Positions 25,441 through 46,294 of a DNA stretch of 64,000 bases are shown here, piece by piece; the first letter of the stretch is position 1; each line of letters starts with the position of its first letter. Below the pieces are notes generated by a model. That model searched no databases and had not been told where the DNA came from. It saw nothing but the letters and a program-made list of their open reading frames with translations. This stretch comes from Cristatella mucedo (taxonomy: Eukaryota > Bryozoa > Phylactolaemata > Cristatellidae). The stretch spans positions 3,108,001-3,172,000 of the forward strand of contig WPIO01000037.1 of assembly GCA_009760855.2 (NCBI GenBank), read 5' to 3'. The translations under genes and the position numbers were made by a program.

Positions 25441-26270
25441 TATTATTATTATTGTTATTAGGAGTCTCCATTCCATCAATATGGGTCTAGCAGCAGGAGT
25501 TTTCTCTCCTTTTACATCAATACTTTACCTTTTTCTCGTGAAGGAAGCACACGAGGTTTTTCTCCGCTCCTAAGTTGCTCCTTACTCATTACTGTGCCAC
25601 CATCACAGCCAGTGGCTGGGCGTGGACAGGTCGCCTGCCGTAGGTGGACTGACTCGGTTTTGCCGAATTATGGGCCGCCATTTAAGGTTGGGGCTGCAGG
25701 TAATCTTTTCTTTGGGGATTAATTCCTTGGAAGAGGAAAGAAGCTACCCCTCTCCTGCAAAGTTATGCGGGCCTGTCGATGCTGGGATCGGAGGCATGAC
25801 TTCCGATTCATGACTCCCCCCCTCGACACTGCACTCGTCGTGGACGATGTGCCGGCGCAGACACCGAGTGCGGTACCGCGCCGCCAGCTCTTTGCTGTCT
25901 GCATCCACCACGTGCAGTCGATCTTAATACTGACTTTTTAGTGCTTAGCTAGGCTAGGCTAGGCTAGCTCGAGCCAATGACAGCGACCTACCCATCTGCC
26001 TGCCCTTGCTGTACGCTGCCCTCACAGCTTTCCTGGTACTTTTCGGCCAGTGTGCGGGCCGCCTGCATGATGGCGATGGTGCGGCATCGGTGACTGTGGA
26101 CGGCTGTGTATGCTGCCCCCTCTGGGGATACGGTCGCTCTCTCAGTCTCTGTGGTCGCTGGCCTGACGGTGGCCCGCCGCCGCTGCTTCGCTCTCGTGCA
26201 GCCACGACACTTGCCACCTGTTTGCCGGCGAGCAAGCCCTTCGTGACGTGCGTGCTTCGACCGCATTGCC
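25441..26270. promoter_or_regulatory. 5' flank of LRRC34
   Basis: Upstream of the LRRC34 ATG. Holds four short tandem CTAGG units (about 25948-25968) and GC-rich sequence after 26060. No TATA box or other element stands out; an upstream non-coding exon cannot be excluded. Confidence 0.3.
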
Positions 26271-34519
<8,249 letters not shown>

Positions 34520-34743
34520 ACGCTCATCTTCGAAGGCTGCACGAAACACCACCGATCGTGCTCACAGATGCTTAGTGGTCGCACCTTGGTCGCACCTCCC
34601 ACACTGTGCTGAGGCTGCCACTTCATTAAGAATATATCAGTGCCTTCACTCGAGGGAACACGATTCTTAATTACATAAATAGCTTACTAATACAACCTTT
34701 TATCACCTTGTTTCTCCGAATCTGCATGCGAAAAAAGGTAAAA

Positions 34744-34749
34744 AATAAA
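34744..34749 (+). promoter_or_regulatory. candidate polyadenylation signal of LRRC34
   Basis: AATAAA 225 bp after the stop codon; no closer copy of the hexamer was seen. Confidence 0.5.
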
Positions 34750-35386
34750 AAAATATATGTGGATATATATATATAATATAGTATATAATATAATGATATA
34801 TATATATATATATATAAGTACTATAATGATGTACTTTATTTTAAAAAATATGTTCAATTATTGCAATGTGACTTGTTATCATATTTATGCACACTTCAGA
34901 GTCTTTTTTCTCTGAGATCGTGTTTGCTATTCGTCCAATGGTGGTGATAGAGAGGGAATCATCTAACGAGCTGGCCTAAAGACCTTGATGACCCAGTGCA
35001 ACATGATGGCAAGGTACTATAAATAGAGAACGTAAAATATTCTGATCTTATGTGAACCAACTGCAAGTGCAAGTGGACTAGCCAAAGCTTGCAGGTGTTA
35101 TCATGTATGCATCCTAGTCCGTATCTCCACAAAAACGTAAGGAAGCAGCCAATATAAGTATGATTTCTGCAGCAAACTTAGGTCCTTGACGGTTTTCGAC
35201 TTGTGAGTAAGAAGCATCAGCTGTAAAAACCTAATCGACGATTCATCAAAGAAATTTCTGTTAACGATGGCTGGTAAGGAAAAGTGCCCGAGTTTGCAGC
35301 AGGAGCACACATAGCGTTGCTGGCCTAAAACTGGAAGTGCAACCGACGATCTGCCAGGCAAAGCATGTCGCCAGTGGTCTTTAGGC

Positions 35387-35390
<4 letters not shown>
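34750..35390. other. AT-rich 3' flank of LRRC34
   Basis: Irregular TA-rich sequence (34752-34830), then unique-looking sequence without a supported gene. Confidence 0.4.

Positions 35391-35455
<65 letters not shown>
35390..35455. repeat. (GA)n microsatellite
   Basis: GA array of about 60 bp, slightly interrupted at its right end. Confidence 0.97.
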
Positions 35456-35613
35456 CTTTTTGTCTTACGTTTGTATCTCGGGTCAAGAGATTCGGTCGCT
35501 TTACAGGGGGGGGGGGGTGGTGAGTGAGCAGCTGATTAAAACCCTTATGACATAGCAGACTGTTCGGCCATTGACACCCGCTTCCTACTCAACTCTAACT
35601 CTCCAGCGGATCT

Positions 35614-35655
35614 TGCACGATGCTCGCTGCTGTGGACAGCAGCGAGCATCGTGCA
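35614..35655. repeat. perfect 19-bp hairpin with TGGA loop
   Basis: Left arm 35614-35632 (TGCACGATGCTCGCTGCTG) and right arm 35637-35655 are exact complements, with a 4-nt loop (35633-35636). No similar sequence was noticed elsewhere in the window. The stem is shorter than an animal pre-miRNA. Confidence 0.95.
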
Positions 35656-36214
35656 GCTTACTGTCGTTGAGCTTCATCAGTATCGTTACACGCATTCTTT
35701 GTTATATTGATCCTCATCAACCAACTATGTGGAGGCTAGAACGTGTACTTTTGGAAGCTTGGAACAAAATGTATCAAACCAAAATCAGAAATTTGTCAAT
35801 AATCATGTAGAACAAGCAGAGCTGAAATTGCATACCAAATTCTCCCTCTGATACTTGAAGTATTATTGGTCGAGTTATGGATGTTACAGGGCACTAAGCT
35901 ACACTGAAAATGAAACTGTATTAAAGTCACAAACAGCAAGCTTCACTTATGTACCTCGATCTATCTAGGTGCACAAATTTGAGATACAAGTCGCATACAA
36001 TGCAGAGATTAGCAAATGGTTATTTGCAGATATGTGGTTTCTAGTTTACATCTAAGTTGGACGTGGTTTGTGTAATCTTTTTTCTTTTATGTGGAAGTTG
36101 TTCAGAAAATCAAATCCCATTTTTAACGTATTTTTCTTTTGAAAGGTACTCTAAGCCGATATTAGATGGGCGGGCAAATGTTAAAAGTGTTTTCTTGACT
36201 CTACCCTTTAAGTG

Positions 36215-36430
36215 AGCCAGTGGAGGTCGGTGAGAAATGTTGCAATAGCGCAGTTCACGGCACACAAACCTGCAAAGTTATTCACTAACTGTAAGTGTCC
36301 TATTGCACAGGCAAGACGACTTGGGAGTATTAAGTATTACTTATCCCTGCCTAAAGAGGCCCAAATTTTACACTACTACCTAGCTGAAAATAGGCTGTAC
36401 ATTATATGCAAATATATACATCCCTTTTTT
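36215..36430 (-). repeat. decayed LINE fragment, minus orientation
   Basis: GGTCGGTGAGAA.TGTTGCAA and CTAACTGTAAGTGTCCTATT correspond, diverged, to the complement of the LLADLHWLPVK / LVQNSAARL coding region seen at 57950-58100. Confidence 0.5.
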
Positions 36431-36733
36431 GAGGGTGCAATTAAACAGGCAGACAAGCACGGTGTCCACTAACTCGCTCTGTTTATGTTCAGAAAAGTAT
36501 CGCGGTATATTGCTGCGATCACATACACATATTGACAACCTTAGTTCAACGAGCCTTGGGAAAGACTTAATCCTTGATGCAATTGCCCTCCTATAAATAA
36601 AGTAGGCACCAGGGTCAACGCTCGTGATAATCCTAAAAAATTAATGATAAGAGCAAGAGTTGGGGATGAAAGTCGTGGGAAGAGAAAGAAAGCGTGTGAG
36701 GAGAGAATATATACAGGAGAATATATTAATATT

Positions 36734-37246
36734 TCAAGGTTTTGTCACTCACTTTTAGGTCACTTCATTCTTTGGCTCCAGCCTATCTCTTAGATCTACT
36801 CCCCCCAAGCATCGTACCGCCCGCTTTTCGGAATCCAACAGTCTACCCATACCTCGTACAAACCTTAAATCCTTTGGAGACCGTGCATTTAGTTCGTATG
36901 CTCCTAAAGCCTGGAACTCCCTTTCGCCTTGCGTCACAACATCCCCTGACTTGACCACATTTAAAAAGAACTTCAAACACACCTATGTAGGCCAGAATTT
37001 AGCGGGCCCCTTTGATTTGTTATTGATGTGCTTATGCGTGCTGAAACTGTGCATGCTGCCACTAACCACATTTGCATGCTGACCCTGTGCATGTCACCCC
37101 TAACCATGTTATTCATGTTGTTTATCAAGCTCGATATTACTCACGATTCTATCGCGTTTCCTTTGCAGAAAATGTAAAGCGCCTAGAAAGAGATTGAGTT
37201 CTCCGAGGGCACTTTATCAAGTGCATTATTATTATTACTATTATTA
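36734..37246 (+). repeat. LINE family A 3' end
   Basis: Begins at FKVLSLTFRSLHS and continues through the C-terminal coding segment (frame broken near 36800), the 3' UTR, hairpin and (ATT)n tail. 5'-truncated. Confidence 0.88.
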
Positions 37247-39025
37247 TAGAGTATCTGCATGCGTGCGTCACGTTCAGGTGAGTTTTTGACAGATAGAGAT
37301 GAGTGAGAGAGTTTGAGAAACATGGACAGAGGGCAATAGTGAAAGAGAGAGAACAGGGAGAGATTAACCAAGAGAATAAGAGGTAGCTAGCATACAGCGG
37401 TTCTCCTCGTTATAGTCCACTGATAGCTTCGGGGGGGGGGCAAGTCGTCTGCCCGTCACGAGGCAACACCCAAGTGATTAAATATGCTTGAACCTTAGAT
37501 TATGGGCTGTGATCAATAAAAATGAATATAAATCATCAGAGTTTTTATATAAGTATATTTTTATTATAAAAAGTACTAAGTAATCAAATAGTCACCGAAT
37601 AGGTTTGAAAGGCAAGGCGTTGTTGCGGCGGTACAGAGCCCGGAAAATGGCTGCTTACGGACTCGCGTCCTGCGTCGCCGGAGAAAGAGCTGATATGGTG
37701 CCCGATTGGCAAACAAGCGAGCACAGCACGGGGGTAAATCGCGCATTGTCTGAACTGCGTTGTTTATAGAGGGCTCCTTTGATACAGTGATTACCTCTGC
37801 GGGAGCTAGTATCGACCAAATGTGCTGTGTCAGAGCATCCATTCGGTGCGCTTCGAGTCGGTGATACGAATGACGGCGTTCTTTCTTAGAGCCTGTCCTC
37901 ATTTTACACGTCCTTTGAGGCAAATTAATTCGACTTCGCATGCGCTCCCAAAGACGACAGTCGCCACTTGATGTGGTCACGTGCTCCTCCGTGTTTATAG
38001 TAATGTTCGGTATAAGAAAGCTGTTTGACACGGTGTACTACAACTAAACCGTGCGTGCCGTTGTATTTATTGCGAAAAAGTCGTGGTTGTGAGTCGTCTG
38101 TTGGGCTCCAGTGCGTTACGTTGGATTACATTGCGTTTCTGTCGTGATGAATGGCTGCTGACACTTGGTTGCCGGCGGAACGTCCTGCCATTTCCGTTGA
38201 ACCTCGTCTCTGTTAGGCCTCAATTGAAAACGCGGCGTCTCAGGTTCAGCAAAGATCAAGCTTTTTTTGGAATTGCAGCTTCAAAGTTGACTTAAGCTTT
38301 GAATGCTGTTTCGTCTGCTTTGATGGCTGGCTTCCCGCTTGGGTGATACATACCCGCTGGCGACCTCAGCTGCTGCCTGTGCCGAGGCATTTTCTTGCAG
38401 TTTTTGTTTTGTACGCATTAGCCAGTGTGTGTGCTCTTGTTATCCGTCCACGTTGACCTTAATGCCCTTACTCTGCCTTCATAAACATGACTCGGGATTT
38501 AAGTATGTGCCCGTGTCGTATGCCCAGACTTATTCTGGGACGAGTGAGAAGTAGTCCAAAGTAGTAAAAAGGTAGCTCCAAATAGTTGAAGCAGAATTTT
38601 ATAACGCACGAAGAATAGTGTACCTTGCATACTCACAATGGCAACGATCGTCTTGGCATTAATTAGCTGCACTTTTTTTGGATAACAAATCTTCATTTTT
38701 TGTTTGGTCTTCTATCTTATACTTGTTGTAGATGCCTAAATCAAGCCAGAAAGTTAGTAAGGGGGCTGACCCATATGATGTTTAAAGATCGGAATGTCGT
38801 GAAGAAGGTCGTTGGTTAGCTCAAAGTCTGTGACGATCCTTTGGCAACGATGTTATCAATACGAACCTGCTTTGTTGGTCAAAATGTGGTCGCCAAATGT
38901 AAAGGGGTTTGCTGAGGTTGTTTTTTGGTCAAATGTCCACGGACTGAGTTGCAGGAGTTCAGTGTGATGTAACAAGCACTGGCATGCCGTTGTCTGACTC
39001 CTGGCCATTTGATGCATTTGGATAG
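37247..39025. other. intergenic stretch without supported gene
   Basis: A 151-codon minus frame (37576-38031) has no motif I recognise. I searched this region for the missing PSMB6 propeptide exon and found no convincing one. Confidence 0.35.
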
Positions 39026-39541
39026 CTCACTTTTAGGTCCCTTCATTCTATGGCTCCAGCCTATCTCTCAGATATACTACCCCATCAGGCCAAGCATCGT
39101 ACCACCCGCTTTTCGGAATCCAACAGTCAACAAATACCTCGTACAAACCTTAAATCCTTTGGAGATCGTGCATTTAGTTCGTATGCTCCCAAAGCCTGGA
39201 ACTCCCTCCCGACCTGCGTCAGAACATCCCCTGACCTGACCACATTTAAAAGGAACTTAAAAACACACCTATTTAGGACAGCATTTAGCGGGTCCCTGTG
39301 ATTCGTCCTTGATGTGCTTATGCGTGCTGACACTGTGCATGCTGCCACTGACCGCATTTGCATGCTGACCCTGTGCATGTCACCCCTAACCATGTTATTC
39401 ATTTTGTTTGTTTTTCAAGCATGATTTTACTTACCATTCAATTGCATTTCCCTTTGCAGCAAATGTAAAGTGCCTAGAAAGAGATTAAGTTCTCTGAGGG
39501 CGCTTTATCAAGTACATTATTATTATTATTATTATTATTAG
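39026..39541 (+). repeat. LINE family A 3' end, well preserved
   Basis: Starts in LTFRSLHSMAPAYLSDILPH with the coding frame open to the family stop (NLKTHLFRTAFSGSL), then the 3' UTR, hairpin (39467-39506) and (ATT)n. One of the least mutated 3' ends here. Confidence 0.9.
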
Positions 39542-39579
39542 GTAAAAGGACTCGTGTGGCGGTTTGTAAACGTGGTGTT

Positions 39580-39780
39580 AAATTCTTTTACGCTTGCTTA
39601 TACGAAATACTTCCTAGTGATGCTTGGTATCATACCATCAGCTCTTCTGACTCAGTCGTTTAGCTTTGTCTCTAACCATCCTCAAATCCTATGGCAAGTA
39701 ATGCCTTCAGTTTGTGTGCTGCCAGAGCCCGGAACTTACTATCGACCGATATCACGACATCCCTTATTTGACGTATAAAT
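39580..39780 (+). repeat. decayed LINE C-terminal fragment
   Basis: Matches the subtype at 10720-10880 (CTTCCTA.TGATGCTTGG.AT, CTCTTCTGACTCA..TCGTTTAGCT), frame broken. It follows the family A tail directly. Confidence 0.6.
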
Positions 39781-39850
39781 AAAAACTAAAAAACTAACCG
39801 TACGTCGTCTTTTGCTTTGCCCCCCCTTTTGCGAATTGTCCTCTGTGGGA

Positions 39851-39986
39851 GAGCTGGTTTGGTCCAGCGGTTTCAGGTGCTCGCCCCGACCAAGGTTTGG
39901 CTGAGGTCGTGGGCTCGAGCCCCGAGGCATATGTGAAGCACCTGAATAGAGATTAAGTTCTCTTGGGGTGCTATACAAATGAATTA

Positions 39987-39987
<1 letters not shown>
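39851..39987 (+). repeat. SINE2 copy, full length
   Basis: Box A-like TGGTCCAGCGG (39860-39870), box B-like GGCTCGAGCCC (39912-39922), then a tail in which AGCACC (39937-39942) can pair with GGTGCT (39967-39972) around AGAGATTAAGTTCTCTTG, ending CTATACAAATGAATTATATA. The tail resembles the family A LINE tail. The array that follows is (TA)n. Confidence 0.88.
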
Positions 39988-40361
<374 letters not shown>

Positions 40362-41260
40362 TTTCATCAATTGACCTGCCTTTTTTCGCCATATGCTTTT
40401 GTTTAGCAAGAAAGAGACTTACATCTCTTAAAGCACTGTATGATTGTCCTATTATTAATATTGTGTTATTATGTGTTTTCGTCTATAGAGTCTTATCAAT
40501 GTATGCCTCTGGATGTTCATTAGGGAGGGTACACTAATAATGATAAGTCCTTTGTATATTATCGTTAGAGAACATAATCTCAGTTCAGGTGGTTTAAAAG
40601 TAGCTGCAAGGGAAGCTGTAAACGAAATCGAATGGCAAGCATGGTGTCATTGACCTTGGTCGGGCGAGCACGTTCACCTTCATTATGCTTGGGCGAGCAC
40701 GAAAAAAAAGGTTTTAATGCAATGCCCTCTGGATGTGGCAACGACAGCATCACACTTGCAGTTGCACTTTCTTTCGTGAGGCTTCTTCGGCGGGTCAAAA
40801 TTGCACGGCCCTTCTGCTCTAGGAAGTTGTTAGGCGATCAGTGGCTTATGGATGGCATGCTCTTTGCCTAGCTTTATGCTAACTTGGCTAGAATGGGAAG
40901 GCTGTTGGGGGGGGGGGCTGAAAGCTATACCGAGGTTGCAGCTGCAGTCCTGCAAACAGGTCTTTTGCAGGCTTCTGTTTCGTGATTGTTTTTGGGATTT
41001 AGAGTCAAAGAGGCTCCCTGTTTTGAGTCCCTCAACGTATCGAAAGAAGCAATGCTCCTGCCCAGACTGAATTATACTATGTAACACAATTATTGTCCTT
41101 GGGTATTAAGTTTTACTTCCTAATTGCTTATGCCTCAAAGCATAGGCAATGGTCACTACTTCTTACAAACTTGGCTTTTATTACCAGGGCAGTAATTAAC
41201 TTGAATAAATCCATTTCTGATAAGAAAACTGACCAATTCTCACCCCTTGGTTCACTTTAG
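40362..41260. other. intergenic stretch with a decayed SINE2 trace
   Basis: Around 40540-40690 (minus) words such as TTAGAGAACATAATCTCAGT and GACCTTGGTCGGGCGAGCAC recall SINE2. Nothing else was recognised. Confidence 0.4.
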
Positions 41261-41428
41261 TCCGAGCCGTAATGGCTCACTAGGTAAGGCTGTTGCTTTT
41301 CACGACCTCGGTCCCGAGGTCGTGGGTTTGACTCCTAAGGTGGGCGATCCTTTATCGCCATTGCAAGCGGTGGTGATAGCCGCAAAGGTTCTGTCGCTAT
41401 ACAAAAGAAGCTGTTAAATCAGCTAGCA
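41261..41428 (+). repeat. SINE1 copy, full length
   Basis: GTAATGGCTCACTAGGTAAG (box A), the perfect inverted repeat ACGACCTCGG/CCGAGGTCGT, box B-like GGTTTGACTCC, the GGTGATAGCC body and the AAGCTGTTAAATCAGCTAG tail. Confidence 0.87.
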
Positions 41429-42840
41429 TAAAGAACAGCTGTATCAAAATTAGCACATATTTACTACGAATTCACACAGCAGTGACCATTCCAAAGGGTT
41501 CATAAATGAGATGCTTTAGGTTTTTCGGCGTAAGTGCAAAGCGCTATCTCGCAGAAGCTCCCAAACATGATCTCCCATCAAGTTTTCGTCACACTGTCGT
41601 TGATAATGATGTTCAATGTCCAGCATCCCTGGTGAATGCGCTTACATTGCTCCTCTTATTAAGCTCACATTTTCTTGAATTTGTCAACATGAGTATCGTG
41701 GATATGGAATTTAAGGCACATTCTGTTTTCGCATAGTTTTTTTTACGTAAGCCTGAAACAGCTTTTCATAGTGTTATACATCGTGAATGCCGAGAAAGCG
41801 GTTAACTGCTGAAGCGTAACTGTTTCAAGAAGCTGTTTTTGTCCAGTTCGGCTTCATGGCAAATTCGTCACTCTCAGTAGTCTTTTTATCTGAGGTCTGG
41901 CGATACCAGTTTTGACCTTGCCCTTCGACATCTTCGGTAAGACTTGATTGGTATTTTCACTCAGCGTCTAAAGTCGTGACTGCTTGATGGGGCCTAACTT
42001 GTGCATTGGTAGCATGCCTTCTGAGGGTCTAACAGCAGTTCCCACTTAATGTTGTTCTTCCCTATAGAGAACTTGGCCCACTTTGGCCAGTCCTTTTTGT
42101 GAGCTTTTTGTGCTCCTTAATGTCTCGACGGTCTCATAGGCAAGGAAAAGAAGATAACTTGGTGAAATCGCCTTGTAGGCCCCTCAGGAATGACACTGCA
42201 TTGAAGTCTTTAATCACCACCCTGCCATAGTCGCCATACTTCAAGGCACTCAGTAACATCTTTAGACACACGTTTAATCCTCTTTTAGGTGCACCTAGTG
42301 AGCCACAGGGGAAGGCTTGTTCTCGTTATGAAGCAGCACGGTTTTTAGGCTCCTAGGTGAACTGTCTTATGAGTAGGGGCCATTCCCGATGGTTACAGGT
42401 GATTTCTTTAGCCTCGAATAGAATGGCCACGTTGTTGCAGATGCACTGCCCATCTTACCAGCTTGAGTTGGGAAAAAGTAGTTGACAGTTTCTCTGATTT
42501 GTTACTTTCACTTTTTCATGCTGCAAGTTCCACTGCTTGAGCCTAGATGCTCAACATTGGACTAGGTAAGGTCAAGGTCTCTGATATATCATTGAGGTCT
42601 TTCTGATTCTGCGAGTATGGCTTGTTCTTCTAAGCTGAATCTGTGAAGTTGAAATCTGGACCTGCAATATTTTCCTCGTCTGACTTGCTGCTTTATCCTT
42701 AAGATCGCTGATCCTTCTCCTGATGGGTGGGACGGGGAAGCTCAGGGCTGATACTGTGTGATGGATACTGGGCGATGGAGGAAGGAATGTGTGGATACAG
42801 ATAGGTGGCATGCTATTGCGAGTTCGACGTTTAGATGAGT
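41429..42840. other. intergenic stretch, nothing recognised
   Basis: About 1.4 kb without a supported gene or known repeat. The upstream part of PSMB6 may lie here. Confidence 0.35.
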
Positions 42841-42843
42841 CTA

Positions 42844-43158
42844 CCTTGACCTGACCACATTTAAAAGGAACTTAAAAACACCTATTTAGGACAGCATTTA
42901 GTGGGTCCCTGTGATTTGTCCTTCATGTGCATATGCGTGCTGAAACTGTGCATGCTGCCACTAACCACATTTGCACGCTGACCAAGTGCATGTCACCCCT
43001 AACCGTGTTATTCATTTTGTTTGTTTATCAAGCATGATTTTACTCGCCATTCAATTGCATTTCCTTTTGCAGCAAATGTAAAGTGCCTAGAGAGAGGTTA
43101 AGTTCCCTGAGGGGGCTTTATCGAGTGCATTATTGTTATTGTTATTATTATTATTATT
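42844..43158 (+). repeat. LINE family A 3' end
   Basis: Starts at CCTTGACCTGACCACATTTA and runs through the 3' UTR and tail hairpin to TTATTGTTATTATTATTATT. Strongly 5'-truncated. Confidence 0.87.
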
Positions 43159-43600
43159 TGAAGTAGCAGTTGCTTGTGTGATTAGTTGGTTATCACCAAA
43201 TTATCTATATGGGATAGCAAACTTTCATCGCTCTTTTCTCCCCCTGTGCCAGCTTGTAAGCATGCAAGAATTATATGGCATGCCGAAGTGTGCCTGTTGG
43301 CATCGCACACATTAACCGACACTCTCACGGGAGTACTTTTTTGCTCGTGTGTTCATAAACAAAGCCAAGTTCATCTGCTGTGTACAAGCAACCTCTTTAT
43401 GTCATGTCAATCAAAAATGGCTGATTCACAATTCTCATACTCTGGAATTATTAGCTAAAAAATTTGTTTAAGGCACCTGTGCTGCTAGAGCATGGAGCAT
43501 CCATTCTGTATCTTGCATATGACTTATTCGACATTGTGAACGCATCACATTCTCAAGGCCTATGTCAGAATGCTTATTTTCTGAGCTTGATCTTTTGTAG

Positions 43601-46011
43601 ACGTCAATCATGGCTGTGGAGTTCAATGGCGGTGTCGTATTGGGTGCAGACTCGAGAACAACGACTGGAGCGTACATTGCTAACCGAGTTACCGACAAGC
43701 TGACCCCTATCACCGACAAGATTTTCTGCTGTCGCTCAGGGTCAGCAGCAGACACTCAGGCTGTTGCCGACATTGTCAAATACTACTTAGATGTCTACAG
43801 GTAAGCAATCCGTCTTAGTACCGGCTCTCCCTCATGTTCCTCTTGCTCTCTTCTACCCACACTTTTGCATCTGTCATTGCTGCACATGCCGGAAGAGGTA
43901 GCCACCTCTTCGTTGGTGAGGCAAGTCTGGATTGTAGCTAGCTCTCATCACTTGCTAGGAAGTGCTTCGGTTGAGGTTTCTGCTGTTCTGCGCTTTCTTT
44001 CGTGCGTGTGGGACAGCCTCTTTCACCCATCGTATCGGCAGAGCTGTGATGCGCCAAAATGCTTATGGCGTGTGTGTGACCGATCTTTAAGTGGATGTAG
44101 TGAATTCAAGGGTGATTTCGTCAAAGAATTTGTGATTGGTACTGATGTCTTGAAATTATACTTTCCATTCTGCACACTAGTTCAGTGCAGCACATGCATT
44201 TCGAGTAGTACTGCATGACCGGATGGTATCACGACAATCTTTGTGCCTGTTCGTCCTTGTGGCTTGTTTTGCTGCTATGATGGCTGGCAGTGGGAAAATA
44301 CCCCCTTTGTCTCCCAAACTATTTAGTGAATTCGGCTGTCGCGTTGTTTGTCTTTGCTGTGCACCCTCACTTGCTTTGGTTTGCTGCGTGGAGCACCTTG
44401 CTTGCTGACGATCGCTTTTCTATGTATGCAGGGTCGTTATTATTGTTTTCTTGTTAAAACAAAAGACCGCAATGCCACAAAGATCATCTCCCTGTGTTAA
44501 TGATGGCTGCTGCTAGTTGAACGTGCTATCGAACTGCTAGTTGAACGAGCCAAACCAGGGCAACTTGATAGTTTATTATATTACTAACTGCAAATTGAGT
44601 AACCATATGCATGCCATGTAAGTTGTGTGTGTCGATTCATTTACTTATCGTGGCTTACGTTTTCGAACAGACACTGCCAGGACCCGGGTGTCTGCATTGT
44701 ACATCTGTTTGTTTATTATTGGACTAGTGTTTATTAGTTTGGCTTTTTTGAATCGCCGAGCATTTCTTCTCCGAATATGCTGAGCACCCCGTGTTCAATC
44801 TTATTTTTTTTCTTGCTTGGAACTCCAGTTGCCTGGTTTGGCCCAGGGGTACGGTGCTTGCCTTTGACCACCGAGATCTTGGGTTCGAGCCCTGTGGCAT
44901 ATATAAAGCACCTAGATACGGGTCTAGTTCTCTTAGGGTGCTATACAAGATTGTTATATGAATTCAGCATGCACAATATCTCTTGCAGAATGCAGATGGG
45001 CGAGGAGCCGGCAGTGTACACGGCTGCAAATATGTTCAGGGAAATTTGCTACAATAACCGTGAGCAGCTGATGGCTGGTATCATCGTGGCCGGATGGGAT
45101 AAGAAAAAAGGCGGACAGGTAATGCATTTCTGCTAGTTACGAGGCAAGTCGGGGCATGGTGTTAGTGCTGGAGGTTGTGCTTGGGCCCCCATCATGCAGC
45201 GCTTTTGCCCTTGCGCACCACTCACTTTGCCACTTGCCGATTGGGCCCGTGCAAAGAAGAATTAACCAGCTCCTCTCACTTGCATGCAGAGTGGAAGAGA
45301 CTTGGCCTTGTAGGTCGTTCGGCGATGGCTTTGCAGCCTGCAGTATCCCCTATGATTAGGAGTGGGCAGAGAGGTCACACGGCCTAGTAAGATCACGGTT
45401 CTGCCCACCTTAGTTTAGTCGCAGCAGCAGCATATTGCCTGGTGAGCCAGGTGGTGCAGCGACAATCGGTGTGCACGGCTGTGACCCCACGAGGGCTTCT
45501 CCCCTCCCCTTGTTTAGCTTGCTGGTGCGCACACTTGCTCGTGCCAGGCGTGCCAGCGACCGGTCGCAACTGCTGCCTCTTTAGGTCTACACCGTGCCAC
45601 TCGGGGGCATGCTGGTGAGGCAGCCGATATCCATCGGTGGCTCGGGCAGCACCTACGTTTACGGTCACGTCGACGCCACATTCAAAGAAGGCATGACCAA
45701 GGAGCAGTGCCTCCAGTTCACCGCCAACAGTGAGCGAGCGGCGCCTAGCCATGCGTGCACACCACTGCTGCCGCACGCGAGCGCTTGCCCGACATGCACA
45801 CTGCTCGATGGTGGGTGGGGGGGGAGAAGTCGGCGCACCGAACCGTGCTGATCGTCGTTGCGATGTGATTCTCTTTGCTCCAGCACTGGCCCTGGCAATG
45901 ATGAGAGATGGCTCCAGCGGTGGTGTGATCCGCCTTGCAGCCATCACCGAAAGCGGTGTGGAGAGGCACGTCATCCTTGGCAACGAGCTGCCAAAGTTTT
46001 GGGAAGGCTGA
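43601..46011 (+). CDS. PSMB6: 20S proteasome subunit beta-1 (beta type-6), mature part in 4 exons
   Basis: Exons 43601-43800, 44989-45118, 45585-45729, 45884-46011; all GT-AG, phases agree, 200 residues plus stop. The first codon after the acceptor is Thr, and [19 protein letters not shown] follows, so this Thr is the catalytic Thr1. Asp17 and Lys33 are in place, as are GGSGS and RDGSSGG (the Ser129 and Asp166/Ser169 regions). In the core particle this subunit cleaves after acidic residues (caspase-like activity). The acceptor cannot lie further upstream because the in-frame TAG at 43598 blocks it, so the propeptide must come from a separate exon that I did not find. A weak candidate ends TLTG at about 43332 before GTACTT, but its remaining codons do not look like a propeptide. 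The C-terminus (LPKFWEG) is a little shorter than in human. Confidence 0.94.
44830..44958 (+). repeat. SINE2 copy in PSMB6 intron
   Basis: CCTGGTTTGGCCCAGGGGTA head, box B GGTTCGAGCCC, then AAAGCACC...TTCTCTTAGGGTGCTATAC. It ends about 30 bp before the next exon. Confidence 0.85.
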
Positions 46012-46081
46012 ATGCTCGAAAGTGCATCGTGCTGTGTACACTGTCTCGCTTAGCTGCAAACGACTGGTTATGTATTGCGTA

Positions 46082-46087
46082 AATAAA
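46082..46087 (+). promoter_or_regulatory. candidate polyadenylation signal of PSMB6
   Basis: AATAAA 71 bp after the PSMB6 stop, in the 283-bp gap to the convergent XXYLT1 gene. Confidence 0.65.
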
Positions 46088-46294
46088 TTGCTAACAACGT
46101 GTGCGGGTTTCAACGAGAACAACTTGGCAGCAAGCGGTCGGCAGCCATTAGCACCAGCGGCATTGGCAACATGCGATGCGTCAAAGCTTTGAGCTGCAGC
46201 AGCATGCAGTAGTACCCACTTGAGTATGGTGCTACCTTTTCGCTAAGCTACATGTAAGTCTACTAAGCTTCGTTGGTGGCGTTAACGAAACTGG

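Noticed and set aside
43186-43332. Candidate PSMB6 propeptide exon ending TLTG before GTACTT
   Set aside because: Only the last residues recall the expected STG; the rest is AT-rich, follows a LINE tail, and the donor is weak.
45393-45983. 196-codon minus-strand frame
   Set aside because: It is antisense to PSMB6 exons 4 and 5, whose plus-strand coding is certain; it has no motifs of its own.
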